This document shows, one piece after another, positions 15,948-24,337 of a stretch of DNA of 64,000 bases. The notes below the pieces were generated by a model. The model made no database searches. It saw only the letters and a list, made by a program, of their open reading frames with translations, and was not told the origin of the DNA. The stretch covers positions 1,523,001 to 1,587,000 of the forward strand of contig NZ_CP045067.1 in the NCBI RefSeq assembly GCF_016864015.1. The letters run 5' to 3'. This DNA comes from Lacinutrix sp. WUR7 (lineage in GTDB: Bacteria; Bacteroidota; Bacteroidia; Flavobacteriales; Flavobacteriaceae). The first letter of the stretch is position 1. Each line of letters starts with the position of its first letter. Both the position numbers and the translations under genes were made by a program.

Positions 15948-17771
15948 ATGAGTCTAGTAACACCAAAGGAAGTAGCAAAAGCCATACATGTAGATAAGTA
16001 TGGTTTTCTTGGTACATTCTTTGGTTGGCTTTTAATGAAGGTTTTGAAAATATCGACCATAAATAGAGTGTACAATAGAAACAAGCATTTAGAAGGTTTG
16101 CCTTTTTTAGAAGCTATTTTAGATGAATTCCAGATAAAATTCGAAATTCCCGAAGAAGATTTAAAACGATTACCAAAAGATGGCGCATATATAACAGTAT
16201 CTAACCATCCGCTTGGTGGTATCGATGGTGTTTTGCTTTTAAAGTTGATGTTAGAGCAAAGAAAGGACTTTAAAATAATCGCTAACTTCTTACTGCATCG
16301 TATTGAACCAATGAAGCCTTATATTATGCCTGTAAATCCTTTTGAGGACAGAAAAGATGTAAAGTCGAGTATTGCAGGTTTTAAAAATTCTATTTTGCAT
16401 TTACGTGACGGACATCCACTTGGTGTGTTTCCTGCAGGAGAAGTTTCTACCTATAGAGATGGTAAATTGGTGGTAGATAAGCCTTGGGAAGAAACAGCAA
16501 TCAAGCTTATTAAAAAAGCTGAAGTTCCTGTAGTACCTATTTATTTTCATGCAAAAAATTCTAAATTGTTTTATAAGCTATCCAAAATTAGCGATACGTT
16601 TAGAACTGCAAAATTGCCATCCGAAGTTTTAACACAAAAACGTAGAACTATTAAAGTTCGAATTGGGAAACCAATTAGTGTAAAAGATCAAAGTGAGCAT
16701 GAAACGATTGAAAGTCTTTCGGAGTTTTTAAGAAAGAAAACCTACATGTTATCGCATGCTTTTGAAGACGAACCTAAAATTTTAGAGAATCTTTCTAATA
16801 CCTTAAAAACGCCTGCAAAACCGCCAAAACGTATTGTAACTCCAGTAAGTATGGAGTCTATGATAGAAGAAGTGGAAGCTTTAAGACAAGATGATTTAAG
16901 GTTGTTACAAAGTAAAAATTATGAAGTCTTTTTAACGCCAGCAAACAAAATTCCTAATATCCTTCATGAAATTGGTCGTTTACGCGAAATTACATTTAGA
17001 GAAGTTGGTGAAGGTACTAATGAAGCTATCGATTTAGATGATTTTGATAACTATTACCATCACATGTTTCTTTGGGATAACGTAACCAATAAATTAGCAG
17101 GAGCATACAGAATGGGGCTAGGTTCTCAAATATTTGCTAAATATGGTATTGATGGTTTTTATCTTCAAGACTTGTTTCGATTTGAGCCAGAATTATATAA
17201 AATGATGGGCCAATCTATTGAGATGGGAAGAGCCTTCATTATTAAAAGCTACCAACAAAAACCAATGCCTTTATTTTTGCTTTGGAAAGGAATTGTACAT
17301 ACTACATTACGTTATCCGGAACATAAATTTTTAATTGGTGGTGTAAGTATTAGTAATCAGTTTTCAAATTTCTCAAAATCTTTAATGATAGAGTTTATGA
17401 AATCGAATTACTACGATCCTTACGTTGCGCAATATGTGCATCCTAAAAAAGAATTTAAAGTCGTTTTAAAAGATGCAGATAAAGACTTTGTTTTTGATGC
17501 TGCAGAAGCAGATTTAAACAAGTTTGATAAAATTATTGATGAGGTAGAACCAGGTGCATTACGTCTTCCTGTGTTGCTTAAAAAGTATATTAAACAGAAT
17601 GCCAAACTGGTAGCATTTAATGTAGATCCTTTATTTAATAATGCGGTAGATGGTTTAATGTATATCAAAATTGCCGACTTACCAGAAAGTACTGTTCGTC
17701 CTGTAATGGAAGAATTTCAAGCAGAATTAGAACGCAAGTTTACTAATGGTGAAAATACCGAGAGTGAGTAA
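15948..17771 (+). CDS. olsF: Bifunctional ornithine lipid synthase, OlsF type (acyltransferase-GNAT fusion)
   Basis: A 607-residue two-domain acyltransferase. The N-terminal half (about 60-260) is a PlsC-type lysophospholipid acyltransferase with the catalytic NHPLGGIDG (His87, Asp93) and the FPAGEVS motif, which would add the second, ester-linked acyl chain. The C-terminal half (about 310-560) is an OlsB/hemolysin-type N-acyltransferase (LRQDDLRLLQSKNYEVFL, then REITFREVGEGTNEAIDLDD), which would make lyso-ornithine lipid from 3-hydroxyacyl-ACP. Such OlsF fusions are established in Serratia proteamaculans and Flavobacterium johnsoniae. Ornithine lipid is phosphorus-free, so this gene and the phosphate operon at 53-56 kb may matter together under phosphate limitation (inference). 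Family certain, exact activity likely. Confidence 0.82.
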   Translation: MSLVTPKEVAKAIHVDKYGFLGTFFGWLLMKVLKISTINRVYNRNKHLEGLPFLEAILDEFQIKFEIPEEDLKRLPKDGAYITVSNHPLGGIDGVLLLKLMLEQRKDFKIIANFLLHRIEPMKPYIMPVNPFEDRKDVKSSIAGFKNSILHLRDGHPLGVFPAGEVSTYRDGKLVVDKPWEETAIKLIKKAEVPVVPIYFHAKNSKLFYKLSKISDTFRTAKLPSEVLTQKRRTIKVRIGKPISVKDQSEHETIESLSEFLRKKTYMLSHAFEDEPKILENLSNTLKTPAKPPKRIVTPVSMESMIEEVEALRQDDLRLLQSKNYEVFLTPANKIPNILHEIGRLREITFREVGEGTNEAIDLDDFDNYYHHMFLWDNVTNKLAGAYRMGLGSQIFAKYGIDGFYLQDLFRFEPELYKMMGQSIEMGRAFIIKSYQQKPMPLFLLWKGIVHTTLRYPEHKFLIGGVSISNQFSNFSKSLMIEFMKSNYYDPYVAQYVHPKKEFKVVLKDADKDFVFDAAEADLNKFDKIIDEVEPGALRLPVLLKKYIKQNAKLVAFNVDPLFNNAVDGLMYIKIADLPESTVRPVMEEFQAELERKFTNGENTESE

Positions 17772-17849
17772 ATTTCTTAAATTCACTTTAATGAAAACAT
17801 TTATGGTATACTTTATTTTTAAAACAAAGAGTAAATAATTTAGTATACT

Positions 17850-18179
17850 TTAAGAACTTGCATTCACCTGCGTTTTTACAAAAAAGTCATTAATAAGTCT
17901 TCTACACGCATTTAGTTTATCTGTATTAATAGAATAGCTTAAACTTTTACCACTTGCAGATTGGTCTAATAAGCCAATTTTTTTTATTTCGCTTAGGTGT
18001 TGCGAAATGGTTGGCTGTGCTAATCCAATTTCTTTTACAATATCATTACAAATACAGCCAGAATCGGAGCTACTAATATATTTTATAATGGCAACTCTAG
18101 CAGGATGACTAAAAACTTTAGCCACTTTAGCTAAGTAATTATTTTCTGCATCATGAATGTTTAATTTAGTAGATCCCAT
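17850..18179 (-). CDS. ArsR/SmtB-family regulator
   Basis: A 109-residue winged-helix regulator. The HTH reads VKEIGLAQPTISQHLSEIKKIGLL (about 48-70) and is preceded by Cys42-Ile-Cys44 (GCICNDIV), the position of the metal- or arsenic-binding CxC of ArsR-type sensors; this suggests it senses a thiophilic metal or an oxidant, but only two of the usual three ligands are evident. A perfect 18-bp palindrome at 18214-18231, 35 bases upstream, is the likely operator. No metal-resistance gene is adjacent, so the target may be itself or distant genes. It is convergent with olsF. Confidence 0.9.
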   Translation of the reverse strand: MGSTKLNIHDAENNYLAKVAKVFSHPARVAIIKYISSSDSGCICNDIVKEIGLAQPTISQHLSEIKKIGLLDQSASGKSLSYSINTDKLNACRRLINDFFVKTQVNASS

Positions 18180-18213
18180 AATTGTAATTTTAAATTAAAA
18201 CACTAATATAATA

Positions 18214-18231
18214 GTAATATTGCAATATTAC
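18214..18231. promoter_or_regulatory. Candidate ArsR operator, perfect 18-bp palindrome
   Basis: GTAATATTGCAATATTAC is an exact palindrome 35 bases upstream of the ArsR start codon. ArsR-family dimers bind dyads of about this size over their own promoters. Symmetry is seen; binding is inferred. Confidence 0.55.
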
Positions 18232-18246
18232 AATAGTCGTTCTAAT

Positions 18247-18278
18247 AATAAAGCCAAAACGAATGTTTTGGCTTTATT
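18247..18278 (-). terminator. Intrinsic terminator after the DUF4870-like gene
   Basis: A 14-bp perfect stem (core AAAGCCAAAAC with GTTTTGGCTTT, loop GAAT) begins five bases past the stop of the gene at 18283-18774. On the minus strand the right arm ends in T-rich sequence. It also separates this gene from arsR. Confidence 0.7.
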
Positions 18279-18282
18279 TAAT

Positions 18283-18774
18283 TTATAAAGATTTAAACCA
18301 ATCTTGAAACATGGGTCCAACAATTGGAGTAGGTTTCTTTTCTCCACTTAAGGCCCCAATTAAACTCATAATCCATAGAACTAATAAAACCAAGCCAAAG
18401 ATTCCACTAATAAATAGGGAAATGAAATTTAAAACATAACTGGCAAGTGATAGTATTAATAAACCTAACATTTGTCTAATATAAAAAGAACCATATTCCG
18501 ATTTCTTTTCACCATTATTCATCACTAAAGCTATAACCCATCCAATCCACCAAATATGTGCAATAATGGCAACATTTTTTCCATCGCTTAATACTTCTTT
18601 AGCATCATTTGCAAAGTCTTTGGCTGCTTCTTTTGCATCTTCGGCAAAGTCTGTAGCTTTTTCTTTAGCATCATCGGCGAAGTCTGCAGCTTTATCTGCT
18701 GCTTTTTTTGCTCCTTCTTTTACATCACCAATCATATCATCGAGGTCGTCGCTTAAATTTTTATCATCTGCCAT
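18283..18774 (-). CDS. LEA-like repeat protein with DUF4870-type membrane domain
   Basis: A 163-residue protein in two parts. Residues 10-62 are Ala/Lys/Asp/Glu repeats in 11-residue steps (KKAADKAADFADDAKEKA, TDFAEDAKEAAKDFANDAKE), the amphipathic pattern of group 3 LEA and apolipoprotein-like helices. Residues 66-163 hold three hydrophobic segments (AHIWWIGWVIALVMNN, LGLLILSLASYVLNFISLF, IFGLVLLVLWIMSLIGAL), fitting a DUF4870-type domain. The repeat half would lie on the membrane surface. Its neighbour at 18867-19442 has the same repeats without membrane segments, so the pair is probably a duplication product. Role in desiccation or osmotic stress is an inference from the repeat type. Confidence 0.75.
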   Translation of the reverse strand: MADDKNLSDDLDDMIGDVKEGAKKAADKAADFADDAKEKATDFAEDAKEAAKDFANDAKEVLSDGKNVAIIAHIWWIGWVIALVMNNGEKKSEYGSFYIRQMLGLLILSLASYVLNFISLFISGIFGLVLLVLWIMSLIGALSGEKKPTPIVGPMFQDWFKSL

Positions 18775-18813
18775 AGTTTTTTGTTTTTTAATTAGTTGCC
18801 TTCTAATTTAATG

Positions 18814-18840
18814 AAAAAAAGCTAGATTTTCATCTAGCTT
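18814..18840 (-). terminator. Intrinsic terminator after the LEA-like gene
   Basis: AAGCTAGAT and ATCTAGCTT pair over TTTC; on the minus strand seven T follow. It stops the gene at 18867-19442, so its membrane-anchored neighbour needs its own promoter or readthrough. Confidence 0.8.
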
Positions 18841-18866
18841 CTTAAATTTAATTCGTTGAAGATTGT

Positions 18867-19442
18867 TTACTTGGACCCAAAAAGTCTTTGAAAAAAACCT
18901 TTTGTTTTTTTAGTAGCTTCTTCTATAACTTCTTGAGCATCTTCTGCTAAGTCTTCCAGTTTTTCACTAGCTTCACTAGCAAACTCTGTTGTTTTTTCTG
19001 CTACATTGCCTAGCACTTCTTTTGCATCTTCTGCTAACTCATTCGCTTTTACTTTGGCAGCATCTATGGTTTCTTTAGCATCTCCTTCTATAAATTCGTT
19101 TGCTTTTTCTTTAGCATTTGTAAAAGCTTCCTTAGCGTCTTCTGCTAATTCACCTGCTTTTGCTTTGGCAGCATCTATAGTTTCTTTAGCATCTCCTTCT
19201 ATAAATTCTGTAGCTTTCTCTTTGGCATTGGAAAAGGCTTCTTTAGCATCTTCAGCTAAATCCCCTAATTTTTCTCCAGCTTCACCAGCTAATGCACTTG
19301 CTTTATCTTTTGCGTTATCTAGTGATTCGTTAGCATTTCCTTTTATATCATCTGCTTTATCAGCAATAGCATCCATAGAACTATCTATAGTACCTTCTGT
19401 ATCCTTAATTTTGTCTTCTAAATCTTTATTTTCTTCGTTCAT
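18867..19442 (-). CDS. LEA/apolipoprotein-like repeat protein
   Basis: A 191-residue, highly charged protein of Ala/Lys/Glu/Asp-rich amphipathic helix. Two near-identical 37-residue units start at LAEDAKEAFSNAKEKATEF and LAEDAKEAFTNAKEKANEF (about residues 62-98 and 99-135), followed by a third diverged unit (LAEDAKEVLGNVAEKTTEF); at the DNA level this is a 111-base tandem repeat near 19035-19260. The N-terminus (MNEENKDLEDKIKDTEG) is acidic with no signal peptide; the C-terminus is basic-aromatic (TKGFFQRLFGSK). Such repeats resemble group 3 LEA proteins that protect membranes or proteins in drying. It shares the repeat with the membrane protein just downstream. Confidence 0.75.
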   Translation of the reverse strand: MNEENKDLEDKIKDTEGTIDSSMDAIADKADDIKGNANESLDNAKDKASALAGEAGEKLGDLAEDAKEAFSNAKEKATEFIEGDAKETIDAAKAKAGELAEDAKEAFTNAKEKANEFIEGDAKETIDAAKVKANELAEDAKEVLGNVAEKTTEFASEASEKLEDLAEDAQEVIEEATKKTKGFFQRLFGSK

Positions 19443-19496
19443 CGTGTTCCTTTTTAAAATGTTATTTTGGGTTAAAGCTTCTATATTTATTTTTAT

Positions 19497-19883
19497 TTAT
19501 AAAAAAGGCTTATCTATTGGTTCCCAAAGTTCAATTTTGTTACCGTCGTTATCTAAAACCCAACCAAATTTTCCGTATTCATATTCTTCAATTTCTCCTA
19601 CAACAGTTACTCCTTCTTCTTTAAGGGCAGCTATTAGTTCGTGTAAATTTTCTACACGATAGTTAAACATAAAGTCTTTTTTTGAAGGTTCGAAGTGTTT
19701 GCTGTCTTCGGCAAATGGACTCCATTGTGTGGTACAATCGTTACCTTCTGTATCTTTCCATTTAAACGTACAGCCATAATCGTCTGTATTAAATCCTAAA
19801 TGTTTTTTATACCAATCTTTAGCTGCTTTTGGGTCTTTTGTTTTAAAGAACAAACCTCCAATTCCTGTAACTCGTTTTTTCAT
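19497..19883 (-). CDS. VOC-family (glyoxalase/bleomycin-resistance-like) protein
   Basis: A 128-residue single-domain protein of the vicinal-oxygen-chelate fold: GIGGLFFKTKDPKAAKDWYK at the start is the first strand-helix, and the C-terminal YGKFGWVLDNDGNKIELWEP is the classic second-module ending, with the metal-ligand Glu in IELWEP. A His at the start of the first strand, used by glyoxalase I, is replaced by Gly here, so glyoxalase activity should not be assumed. Cytoplasmic, single gene. Typical for small VOC proteins of unknown substrate. Confidence 0.85.
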   Translation of the reverse strand: MKKRVTGIGGLFFKTKDPKAAKDWYKKHLGFNTDDYGCTFKWKDTEGNDCTTQWSPFAEDSKHFEPSKKDFMFNYRVENLHELIAALKEEGVTVVGEIEEYEYGKFGWVLDNDGNKIELWEPIDKPFL

Positions 19884-20013
19884 TGAAAATTATTATTTTC
19901 ATTCCCTTGAAGAAGGGAATCTTGTTATTATTCCTTTTATGTTGTAATACCTACAAAGTTTTTATAACCTTGCAGGACGATAATTTATCTCTCTCCAATT
20001 ACCTCCAAATTAT

Positions 20014-20469
20014 CTATTTCTCTAGTGCTTTCTCGTAAATAGCAATCCACTCTTCTACAGTTAATTTTGTGCATAGTTCCGCAATTAAATCGAAAGGAAT
20101 TTCTTTTGTCTTTTTAAAACGAATACAGCTTTTTCCCATATCTAATTTGCGCTTGCAATGTTTAGGGTATTGGGCAACAAACCAATCGTGTATTTCTGGT
20201 TTTGCATAAATACCACTATGATATAAATTTACTGAATTTTTTTGGGATGCAAAACTCATAAAAGGCAAAGGTGTTTTCGGATTACAATGATACCCATCTG
20301 GATATATAGAATGCGGTACTACGTAACTAATCATGCCATAAGTAATTGCTTCTTGAAATCCTTTTGGCAAGTTATCTTTAATGGTTTTGCGTAATTTTTT
20401 TAGAACCGCTTGTCTTTCTTCTGGTACTTGATTTATATACGCTTCGGGTGTGTCCGCCTTATACTGCAT
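20014..20469 (-). CDS. DUF1801 family protein (YdhG-like)
   Basis: A 151-residue cytoplasmic protein. The motif pattern matches DUF1801: an N-terminal helix with VPEERQAVLKKLRKTIKDNL, then FQEAITYGMISYVVP, a FMSFASQKNSVNLYHSGIY strand region, and a basic LDMGKSCIRFKKTKEIP near residue 108 with a conserved Cys. The family has no proven function. The start overlaps the end of the upstream membrane-protein gene by 11 bases, so the two are translationally coupled. Confidence 0.82.
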   Translation of the reverse strand: MQYKADTPEAYINQVPEERQAVLKKLRKTIKDNLPKGFQEAITYGMISYVVPHSIYPDGYHCNPKTPLPFMSFASQKNSVNLYHSGIYAKPEIHDWFVAQYPKHCKRKLDMGKSCIRFKKTKEIPFDLIAELCTKLTVEEWIAIYEKALEK

Positions 20470-20884
20470 TTTGCTTCGATTTATTAATGGCTATTTTACC
20501 ACCAAGCCAAGCCATAGGAATGTAGGCTATAACAATATCTGCAACTGCAAACCAAGTTGGACCTGGTAACATATAGTTTACTGCTATTCCTCCTAATAAG
20601 AAAAGAACACCAATAGCTAAGGCGAATTTCATTTTATGATTAAAGGCAATAAAACCAGCAACCATTGCTCCAATAATAGTACCTAATGCATGTGCCAGAA
20701 ACGGAAAAATAAAGTGTTGTGCATCTAATGTTGGCATTACTTCTGCCAATGCCTGCATGTTATTTGGGTCTACACCTTCTATAGGAAATAATTTATTACC
20801 CAATTGAACGAGTGACATATTCACTACGCTTCCTGCAAACCAACCAAGGATTACAGCTAAAATATTTCTAAGAATAGGATGCAT
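20459..20884 (-). CDS. Small multi-span membrane protein of unknown function
   Basis: A 141-residue integral membrane protein with four hydrophobic segments: ILRNILAVILGWFAGSVV near the N-terminus, FLAHALGTIIGAMVAGFIAF (about 62-81), FALAIGVLFLLGGIAVNYML (about 87-106) and FAVADIVIAYIPMAWLGG (about 112-129). The loop between the first two (about 25-55) is probably outside. Small proteins of this shape are frequent in flavobacteria. I do not recognise a named family. It overlaps the DUF1801 gene, so the two likely act or are made together. Confidence 0.72.
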   Translation of the reverse strand: MHPILRNILAVILGWFAGSVVNMSLVQLGNKLFPIEGVDPNNMQALAEVMPTLDAQHFIFPFLAHALGTIIGAMVAGFIAFNHKMKFALAIGVLFLLGGIAVNYMLPGPTWFAVADIVIAYIPMAWLGGKIAINKSKQNAV

Positions 20885-20942
20885 ATTTTTTTGTTTTTAG
20901 AGACTTCAAAATAGGGAATTTATTTTTATACTTCGCTAGACT

Positions 20943-21884
20943 TTAGCTAAGCTTGAAAATATCTTTGATTTTATCTACAATGGTTTGTGCTAACTTTTCT
21001 TTACTTTCCTTAGTCCAACCGGCAACATGCGGAGAAAGTATAACGTTTTCTGCTTGTATTAAATACTGAAAAGCTTCTGGCATGTTGGAAGAAAATAAGT
21101 TTTCGAAGGATGCTTTTTCGTATTCTAAAACATCGAGTCCTGCTCCAAGGATTTTACCAGATTGTAATGCGGAAACTAAATCTGCAGTAACCACACTTTT
21201 TCCTCTTGCTGTGTTTATTAACCAGAAGGGTTTAGCAAATTGATTAATAAAATTTTCGTCCACCATATTCGTGGTTAATGGTGTTTCTGGAGAGTGTAAA
21301 CTTAAAACATCTGCCTCTTGAAATAGAATTTCTAATGGTACTTGTTCTGCATTTTTATCTCCAACATTGGGTTTAATATCATAGCATAAAACATCTACTT
21401 CAAAACCTCGAAGTTTTTTAGCGAATGCTTTTCCCATGTTTCCATATCCAATTAAACCAACAGTATTTCCGTCTAGTTCTATACCGCGATTTTCTTCGCG
21501 TAGCCATTTTCCAGATCGTACTTCTTTATCTGCTTTATTAAGTTTATTAAATAAACTAAGTAGCATGGCTAAACTATGTTCACCTACTGCATTTCGGTTT
21601 CCTTCTGGTGCCGAAATTAAATGAATGCCTTTGCTTTCTGCATATTCGCAATCTATGTTTTCTAATCCTGCGCCAACACGACCTATAAATTTTAGGTTTG
21701 TGGCAGCATCTAGAAATGGTTTGTCTATAGAAAAACGACTTCTAATTATAAAACCATCGTATTCCTGTATTTTATTAAGAATGTCTTCTTTGGAAGACGT
21801 ATAATCTTCATGATTAGTGCATCCTAAATCGTTTAACTGATCTATTAATAGGGGATGATTGGAATCTAGGTGAAGGATTTTCAT
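20943..21884 (-). CDS. D-isomer-specific 2-hydroxyacid dehydrogenase
   Basis: A 313-residue NAD-dependent oxidoreductase of the SerA/D-lactate type without an ACT domain. The dinucleotide motif GYGNMG is at 146-151, followed by an acidic residue (CYDIKP, Asp169) at the end of the second strand that favours NAD. Catalytic Arg227 (NTARGKS), Glu254 (DVLEYE) and His286 (SPHVAGW) are in place, with the substrate loop GRVGAGLENID at 68-78. The substrate is not predictable; phosphoglycerate dehydrogenase is possible, but the lack of an ACT domain and short length leave it open. A hairpin element lies between it and mgtE. Confidence 0.9.
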   Translation of the reverse strand: MKILHLDSNHPLLIDQLNDLGCTNHEDYTSSKEDILNKIQEYDGFIIRSRFSIDKPFLDAATNLKFIGRVGAGLENIDCEYAESKGIHLISAPEGNRNAVGEHSLAMLLSLFNKLNKADKEVRSGKWLREENRGIELDGNTVGLIGYGNMGKAFAKKLRGFEVDVLCYDIKPNVGDKNAEQVPLEILFQEADVLSLHSPETPLTTNMVDENFINQFAKPFWLINTARGKSVVTADLVSALQSGKILGAGLDVLEYEKASFENLFSSNMPEAFQYLIQAENVILSPHVAGWTKESKEKLAQTIVDKIKDIFKLS

Positions 21885-22006
21885 GACAAATGCATTTGTT
21901 TAGAAAGTAAAAATACAATCTTTTTTCTAGCCTTCTACCTTTGGTTTCTTTTTTGGAATGGAATGCCCTTCCTTTTAAAAAAGGGAGGGAGATATTTTGT
22001 TGTTTT

Positions 22007-22094
22007 GCGTTAGGGATTGAACGGCATGTTTGAGCTCTTTTTGTTTTTCTCCAAAAAAAAGCGAGTAGTGAAAGCGCGACCCTTGTGGTAACGC
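22007..22094. repeat. Dispersed intergenic hairpin element, copy 2
   Basis: An 88-base element closed by GCGTTA (22007-22012) and TAACGC (22089-22094), with an inner CTTTTTG/CAAAAAAAAG arm pair and a GCGCGAC at 22074-22080. It lies just past the mgtE stop. The layout matches the copy at 9056-9148, whose closing stem is GCATTA/TAATGC. Confidence 0.65.
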
Positions 22095-22102
22095 CATGAA
22101 AA

Positions 22103-23476
22103 TTAAAAACCTAGTATAAGTTTTGCGATTGTAAAATAGAGTAAAATACCAAAAACGTCGTTACTTGTGGTGATAAATGGTCCTGTTGCAACTGCTGGAT
22201 CGATACCTCTTTTGTCTAGAAATATTGGAATAAATGTACCAATTAAAGCGGCCATTACAATTACGACGATTAATGCAATTGCTATGGTTATAGAGACATT
22301 GTAAGGTGTGCCAAACACAAAATGCGTAATTAGTAAACCGATAATAGCAATGGCTATTCCGTTTACTAAACCTAATATAAATTCTTTAAAAAGGCGTTTT
22401 AAAATGTTGCCATCTATGCTGTTATTTGCTAGTCCTTGCACTACAATTGCAGAAGATTGTACGCCTACGTTTCCTGCGGTTGCTTGTATTAAAGGCACAA
22501 AACTTAGTAGCACGATAAAACTGCCCATGTCTTGGTTAAAATGTTCTATGATGCTTGCGGCACCTAAACCACCAAACATACCAATTAATAGCCAAGGTAG
22601 TCTTGCTATGGTTAATTTCATGATGCTATCATCTGCTTCTACATCACTGGTAATACCTGCTGCTAGTTGGTAATCTTTTTCGGCTACTTCTTTCATGACA
22701 TCTACAATGTCATCAATGGTAATGCGACCTAATAAGGTTCGTTCTTTGTTTACAACAGGAATGGCCTCTAAATCGTATTTTTGCATCACTTTTGCTACGT
22801 CTTCTACATGTTCATCTACAAATACGTAATCTACATTTGGGTTCGAGATTTCGGCTATTTTTTGTTCGCTTTTTGCGGTGATTAAATCTTTTAAAGAAAG
22901 ACGGCCAATAAGTTTATTGGTTTTATCTACTACGTAAATGGAGTGCACTCTACTCACATCTTTTGCTTGTCCGCGAATTCTACGCATGCATCCTGCAACC
23001 GTCCAAGTTTCATAGACTTTTACTAGTTCTTTTGCCATGAGTCCACCAGCGGAATCCTCATCATAGGCTAAAAGTTCTGTGATTTCATCTTTATGCTCTA
23101 AGTCTTCAATTTTATTGATTACTTCTTGCTGCCGTCCTTCAGGAAGTTCGGCAATAATATCGGCAGCATCATCGGTATCTAGTTCTTGAATTTCTTCTGC
23201 AATTTCTTTTGCTGAAAGATTTTCTAAAACTTTTTCACGAATATCTTCATCCAGATCCATTAGGATATCTGAAGTAGTCTCTGAATCTAGAAGTTTTATA
23301 ACATAGGTTGCTTGTTCTAGATTTACTTCGTTTAGAATTTCGGCTATATCTGCGTGGTGAAATTCATTTAACAATTTACGAAGCTCCTTATCGTTGTTAC
23401 TTTCGATAAGCTGCTCTACTTGTATAATGAGTTCTTTGGTTAGCTCAAATTGTATGTTTTCTTTTTCTTCTACCAA
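22103..23476 (-). CDS. mgtE: Magnesium transporter MgtE
   Basis: A 457-residue Mg2+ channel/transporter. The cytoplasmic MgtE N-domain (about 1-130, with HHADIAEILNEVNLEQA and AEEIQELDTDDAADIIAELP repeats) is followed by two CBS domains (about 135-260: VHSIYVVDKTNKLIGRLSL and EAIPVVNKERTLLGRITIDD), then five membrane segments (about 285-455) including the pore region beginning GNVGVQSSAIVVQGLA. In this family the cytoplasmic domains close the pore when Mg2+ is plentiful. Length is usual. It is 11 bases downstream of rsmA, so probably in the same operon. I did not look for an M-box riboswitch with success. Confidence 0.95.
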   Translation of the reverse strand: MVEEKENIQFELTKELIIQVEQLIESNNDKELRKLLNEFHHADIAEILNEVNLEQATYVIKLLDSETTSDILMDLDEDIREKVLENLSAKEIAEEIQELDTDDAADIIAELPEGRQQEVINKIEDLEHKDEITELLAYDEDSAGGLMAKELVKVYETWTVAGCMRRIRGQAKDVSRVHSIYVVDKTNKLIGRLSLKDLITAKSEQKIAEISNPNVDYVFVDEHVEDVAKVMQKYDLEAIPVVNKERTLLGRITIDDIVDVMKEVAEKDYQLAAGITSDVEADDSIMKLTIARLPWLLIGMFGGLGAASIIEHFNQDMGSFIVLLSFVPLIQATAGNVGVQSSAIVVQGLANNSIDGNILKRLFKEFILGLVNGIAIAIIGLLITHFVFGTPYNVSITIAIALIVVIVMAALIGTFIPIFLDKRGIDPAVATGPFITTSNDVFGILLYFTIAKLILGF

Positions 23477-23487
23477 GCTACAAAGTA

Positions 23488-24282
23488 TTAAAGATTTTGG
23501 GTGTCTTTTTCAATTTTTAAGGTTAGGTCAATAAAGGCTTCTACACTTAATTGTTCTGGACGTTTGCCAAAGATAACATCTTCTCTTAAACTATCGGATA
23601 GTTGTAGCGTTTTTAAACTATTACGAAGTGTTTTTCTACGTTGCTGAAATGCTGTTTTTACTACTTTGAATAGCATTTTTTCATCACAAGCTAACGCGTA
23701 ATTCTCTTTTCTTGTAAGTCGAAGTACTCCGGATTCTACTCTTGGTGGCGGATTGAAAACTTCTGGAGGAACGGTAAATAAGTATTCGGCATCATAAAAT
23801 GCTTGTGCTAATACCGAAAGAATTCCGTAGACTTTAGATCCTTCTTTAGAGCAAATACGTTGTGCTACTTCTTTTTGAAACATTCCGGAAAATTCTGGAA
23901 TCTGGTCTCGCATTTCAATTGTTTTAAAAACGATTTGGGTAGAAATGTTATATGGGAAGTTTCCAATAATAGCAAAAGGTTCGCCTTTAAAAACCTCGTT
24001 TAAATCATATTTTAAAAAATCTTTTTCTATAACTCTATCTGCAAGATTGAGATAGTTATTTTTTAGGTACTCAACAGATTCTGTATCTATTTCTATGACA
24101 TGCGTGGTAACGTCTTTTTTCAATAGATACTTGGTTAACACACCCATTCCTGGACCAATCTCTAAAACGGTGTTGTAGTTTTTAAGTGTTAGCGAATCTG
24201 CAATTTTTTGTGCGATGGTTTCATCGTTTAAAAAATGCTGACCTAAATGTTTTTTTGCTTTTACTTGATGGTTATATGCCAC
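23488..24282 (-). CDS. rsmA: 16S rRNA dimethyladenosine transferase RsmA (KsgA)
   Basis: A 264-residue methyltransferase that dimethylates two adenines in the 3' end of 16S rRNA. Motif GQHFLND (14-20), SAM loop [10 protein letters not shown] (41-50) and the active-site NFPYNIS (108-114; NLPYNIS in many species) are all present, with the C-terminal helical domain carrying the [13 protein letters not shown] signature near residue 208. It lies in the conserved flavobacterial run serS, TPR, GNAT, DUF4286, rsmA, mgtE on the minus strand, with a 55-base gap to the DUF4286 gene upstream. Confidence 0.96.
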   Translation of the reverse strand: MAYNHQVKAKKHLGQHFLNDETIAQKIADSLTLKNYNTVLEIGPGMGVLTKYLLKKDVTTHVIEIDTESVEYLKNNYLNLADRVIEKDFLKYDLNEVFKGEPFAIIGNFPYNISTQIVFKTIEMRDQIPEFSGMFQKEVAQRICSKEGSKVYGILSVLAQAFYDAEYLFTVPPEVFNPPPRVESGVLRLTRKENYALACDEKMLFKVVKTAFQQRRKTLRNSLKTLQLSDSLREDVIFGKRPEQLSVEAFIDLTLKIEKDTQNL

Positions 24283-24337
24283 GAAATTGGTTTTTATTGA
24301 AATGAGATTGTACGATACTTATAATTGCAAAATTAGA

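Noticed and set aside
19006-19662. 218-codon plus-strand frame over the LEA-like gene
   Set aside because: Ser/Ala-rich translation produced by the complementary strand of the 111-bp repeats; crosses two real genes.
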